This document shows, piece by piece, positions 62,049 to 64,000 of a stretch of 64,000 bases of DNA. Each line of letters begins with the position of its first letter. The first letter of the stretch is position 1. The translations under genes were made by a program, and so were the position numbers. The DNA lies in the NCBI GenBank assembly GCA_000272025.2, contig AKCV02000025.1, positions 186,001 through 250,000 of the forward strand, given 5' to 3'. Under the pieces are notes generated by a model. The model was not told the DNA's origin and did no database searches. It saw only the letters and a list, made by a program, of their open reading frames with translations. The DNA comes from Imbroritus primus (GTDB taxonomy: Bacteria > Pseudomonadota > Gammaproteobacteria > Burkholderiales > Burkholderiaceae).

Positions 62049-62196
62049 GCGGACTCCAGCAGATCGGTCACGCTGGCAGGTCCATGCCCGCCAGCGTATG
62101 CGGTAAAGCCTTGACTTTAACGCAGATCAGCCGGGCCGTCCGCGCAGTGGAGCGCGTGTGCGGCGTGGTTCCCGGCGCTGGCGTTGCGCCGGGCGT

Positions 62197-63252
62197 TCAG
62201 GCGTGATGGTGGCAGCCAGCCGGTTCCGCTGCGGCAGCATCCGGCGCCAGGGCCTCCTGCACATCGGTGCGGATGCCGAGGCGCGCCAGCAGGGCACGGT
62301 CCTTCTCCGCCTGGGGATTGGATGTGGTCAGCAGGCGGTCGCCGTAGAAGATCGAATTCGCCCCCGCCATGAAGGCCAGCGCCTGCAGGGCTTCGTCCAT
62401 CTGTTCGCGTCCTGCCGACAAGCGCACCATGGAAGCCGGCATGGTGATGCGGGCCACGGCGATGGTGCGCACGAACTCGAACGGGTCGAGCGCCTGCACG
62501 TCGGCGAGCGGCGTGCCTTCGATTGCCACCAGGTTGTTGATTGGCACCGATTCGGGCGCCGGATCGAGGTTGGCCAGTTCGGCAATCAGTCCGGCGCGCT
62601 GCACGCGCGATTCGCCCATGCCGATAATGCCGCCCGAGCACACATGGATACCGGCGCTGCGCACATGGCCTAGCGTGTCGAGACGATCCTGGTAGGTGCG
62701 TGTGGTGATGATCTTGCCGTAGAAATCGGGCGAGGTATCGAGGTTGTGGTTGTAGTAGTCGAGGCCGGCTTCCTTCAACTGCTGAGCCTGTTCGGGCTGC
62801 AGCATGCCGAGCGTCATGCAGGTCTCGAGCCCCAGGGCCTTGACCTCGCGCACCATGGCCGTGATCGGTTCCATGTGGCGTTCCTTCGGGCTGCGCCACG
62901 CTGCGCCCATGCAGAAGCGTGTCGCGCCGTTGGCCTTGGCAGCGCGCGCCGCTTCGAGCACCTCGTCGAGCGCCATCAGTTTCTCGGCCTTCACGCCCGA
63001 GTCGTGGTGCGCGCTCTGCGAGCAATAGCCGCAATCCTCCTCGCAGCCGCCGGTCTTGATCGACAGCAGCGTGGAGAGTTGCACCGCATTGGCGTCGAAG
63101 TGCTGGCGGTGCACCTGCTGCGCGCGGAACAGCAGATCGTTGAACGGCAGTTCGAAGAGCTGGGCGACGGCGTCGACGCTCCATGCCTGGCTCGAATCGC
63201 CGGGGCGCGTCACAGGCGTGGCGCGCTCATGAAAAGTGATGGTGTGTTCCAT
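62197..63252 (-). CDS. bioB: Biotin synthase
   Basis: A 351-residue radical SAM enzyme inserting sulphur into dethiobiotin. The [4Fe-4S]-SAM cluster is bound by Cys70, Cys74 and Cys77 (CEEDCGYC); the [2Fe-2S] ligand region is GLETCMTLG and the [13 protein letters not shown] stretch follows. It lies 33 bases after bioD. The end (MGxG-poor, His-containing) is slightly extended versus E. coli BioB (346). An alternative later start is not needed. Confidence 0.97.
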   Translation of the reverse strand: MEHTITFHERATPVTRPGDSSQAWSVDAVAQLFELPFNDLLFRAQQVHRQHFDANAVQLSTLLSIKTGGCEEDCGYCSQSAHHDSGVKAEKLMALDEVLEAARAAKANGATRFCMGAAWRSPKERHMEPITAMVREVKALGLETCMTLGMLQPEQAQQLKEAGLDYYNHNLDTSPDFYGKIITTRTYQDRLDTLGHVRSAGIHVCSGGIIGMGESRVQRAGLIAELANLDPAPESVPINNLVAIEGTPLADVQALDPFEFVRTIAVARITMPASMVRLSAGREQMDEALQALAFMAGANSIFYGDRLLTTSNPQAEKDRALLARLGIRTDVQEALAPDAAAAEPAGCHHHA

Positions 63253-63285
63253 GGTGAGTGCTCTCGGTCAGTATCGGTTCAGTAT

Positions 63286-64000
63286 TCAGTCGGGGCTGGC
63301 GGCGACGGAGTTGTGTTCCGTCACATAAGCCGTTCCGGGTGGATGGTGCGGGTTGCCCAGCAGGCGTCCCAGGTCGAGATGGCGTGCTGCGGCCACACGC
63401 TGCCGGTTCGCATCCGGCTCCGGCAGGTAGGGCACATGGCCGAGCAGCGGTGCGTCGATGTAGCGATGCAGGGTGTCCAGGTTGGCGGCGGCGGCAAGCA
63501 TGTCGGGGTCGATGCTGCTGGCGATCCAGCCGGCCAGGGTCAGCCCGCGCGCCTGGATGGCTTCGATGGTCAGCAGCGCGTGGTTCAGGCAGCCAAGCCG
63601 CATGCCGACAACAAGGATCACCGGCAGATCGAGTGCCTGCGCCAGATCTGCCGTGTCGAAATCGGGGCCGAGCGGCACGCGGAAACCGCCGACGCCTTCG
63701 ACCACCACGATATCGGCGCGCTGTCGCAACGCGGCGTATGTGGCGAGGATCGGTTCGAGGGCAATCTCGCGCCCCTCCGCCATGGCCGCGAGATGCGGGG
63801 CAATGGCGAGGCGGAACAGGTAGGGGCAGATTGCACTGGCCGGCGCGTCGATGGAGCTGGCCGCCTGCAGGCGGGCGACATCGTCGTTGACCAGCATGCC
63901 GTGCGCATCGGGTTCTGCACCGGATGCCACCGGCTTCATGCCGATCGCGCGGACACCGGCCTGGCCCAGCGCTTCCAGCAGCGCGCTGCTCGACAGCGTC
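63286..64000 (-). CDS. bioD: Dethiobiotin synthetase, 5' end cut by the right edge
   Basis: At least 238 residues of BioD are present. The frame continues past the ATG at 63939 to the edge: 20 more codons read TLSSSALLEALGQAGVRAIG, then KPVASG, the conserved BioD segment after the P-loop. The true start and most of the P-loop therefore lie beyond 64000. Other motifs: VVVEGVGGFRVPL (Mg/ATP region). The enzyme carboxylates diaminopelargonate to dethiobiotin, one step before BioB. Confidence 0.94.
   Translation of the reverse strand, partial: TLSSSALLEALGQAGVRAIGMKPVASGAEPDAHGMLVNDDVARLQAASSIDAPASAICPYLFRLAIAPHLAAMAEGREIALEPILATYAALRQRADIVVVEGVGGFRVPLGPDFDTADLAQALDLPVILVVGMRLGCLNHALLTIEAIQARGLTLAGWIASSIDPDMLAAAANLDTLHRYIDAPLLGHVPYLPEPDANRQRVAAARHLDLGRLLGNPHHPPGTAYVTEHNSVAASPD

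Overview
The window looks like a chromosomal stretch of a high-GC betaproteobacterium of the order Burkholderiales. The evidence is indirect: a Bug-type (TctC-like) solute-binding protein, the IcmF fused acyl-CoA mutase, an NAD-linked molybdenum formate dehydrogenase and DUF1289. I cannot fix the genus. No tRNA, rRNA, CRISPR array, transposase or integrase was recognised.

Left flank (1-12.8 kb): a Tat-exported protein runs off the left edge. An ECF41 sigma factor (SigJ-like) and its carboxymuconolactone-decarboxylase partner follow; both carry a perfect ECF41 promoter, TGTCACA-N16-CGTC. Next come an ABC-2 exporter, a DoxX protein, a two-subunit NAD-formate dehydrogenase (NuoE-NuoF fusion plus catalytic subunit) with a divergent ModE/LysR-like regulator, a small Tyr/Arg-rich exported protein and a diguanylate cyclase.

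Centre (13-46 kb): a type III secretion system (T3SS) of the Ysc type. Three regulators (RcsB-like, OmpR-like, AraC-like) lie at its left end; both receiver domains lack the phospho-accepting Asp. On the minus strand lie sctW(-tyeA fusion), a SycN-type chaperone, sctX, sctY, sctV, sctD, a yscE-like gene and sctF. Divergent on the plus strand are a giant 1324-residue Cys-free protein with a needle-tip-like C-terminus, an LcrG-like chaperone, an EspA/Bsp22-like filament protein, an LcrH-like chaperone, the translocators sctE and sctB, two more TPR chaperones, then sctI-J-K-L-N-O-P-Q, a second sctQ, and sctR-S-T. The order matches lcrG-lcrV-lcrH-yopB-yopD plus yscG-I-J-K-L and yscN-O-P-Q-R-S-T of Yersinia. 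sctC (secretin) and sctU (autoprotease switch) are absent from the window. Seven putative promoters of the form GGAACC-N15-YYACNNA, a HrpL-class ECF promoter pattern, stand in front of T3SS transcription units on both strands. This is the best evidence that the cluster is one regulon under an ECF sigma factor not encoded here.

Right flank (46-64 kb): an OmpR response regulator, a LysM-FecR periplasmic protein and a CHASE2 histidine kinase form one operon. Then come a secreted unknown, icmF, a DUF454 membrane protein, a haloacetate dehalogenase, a Bug-type binding protein, and a minus-strand group: MBL hydrolase, membrane protein, DUF1289, HMG-CoA lyase, GhrA-type reductase, bioB and bioD (cut by the right edge).

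The least ordinary items are the T3SS box regulon, the giant tip-like protein with recurring helical motifs, and the SctB-like translocator interrupted by a ~105-residue tandem repeat with basic NLS-like clusters.
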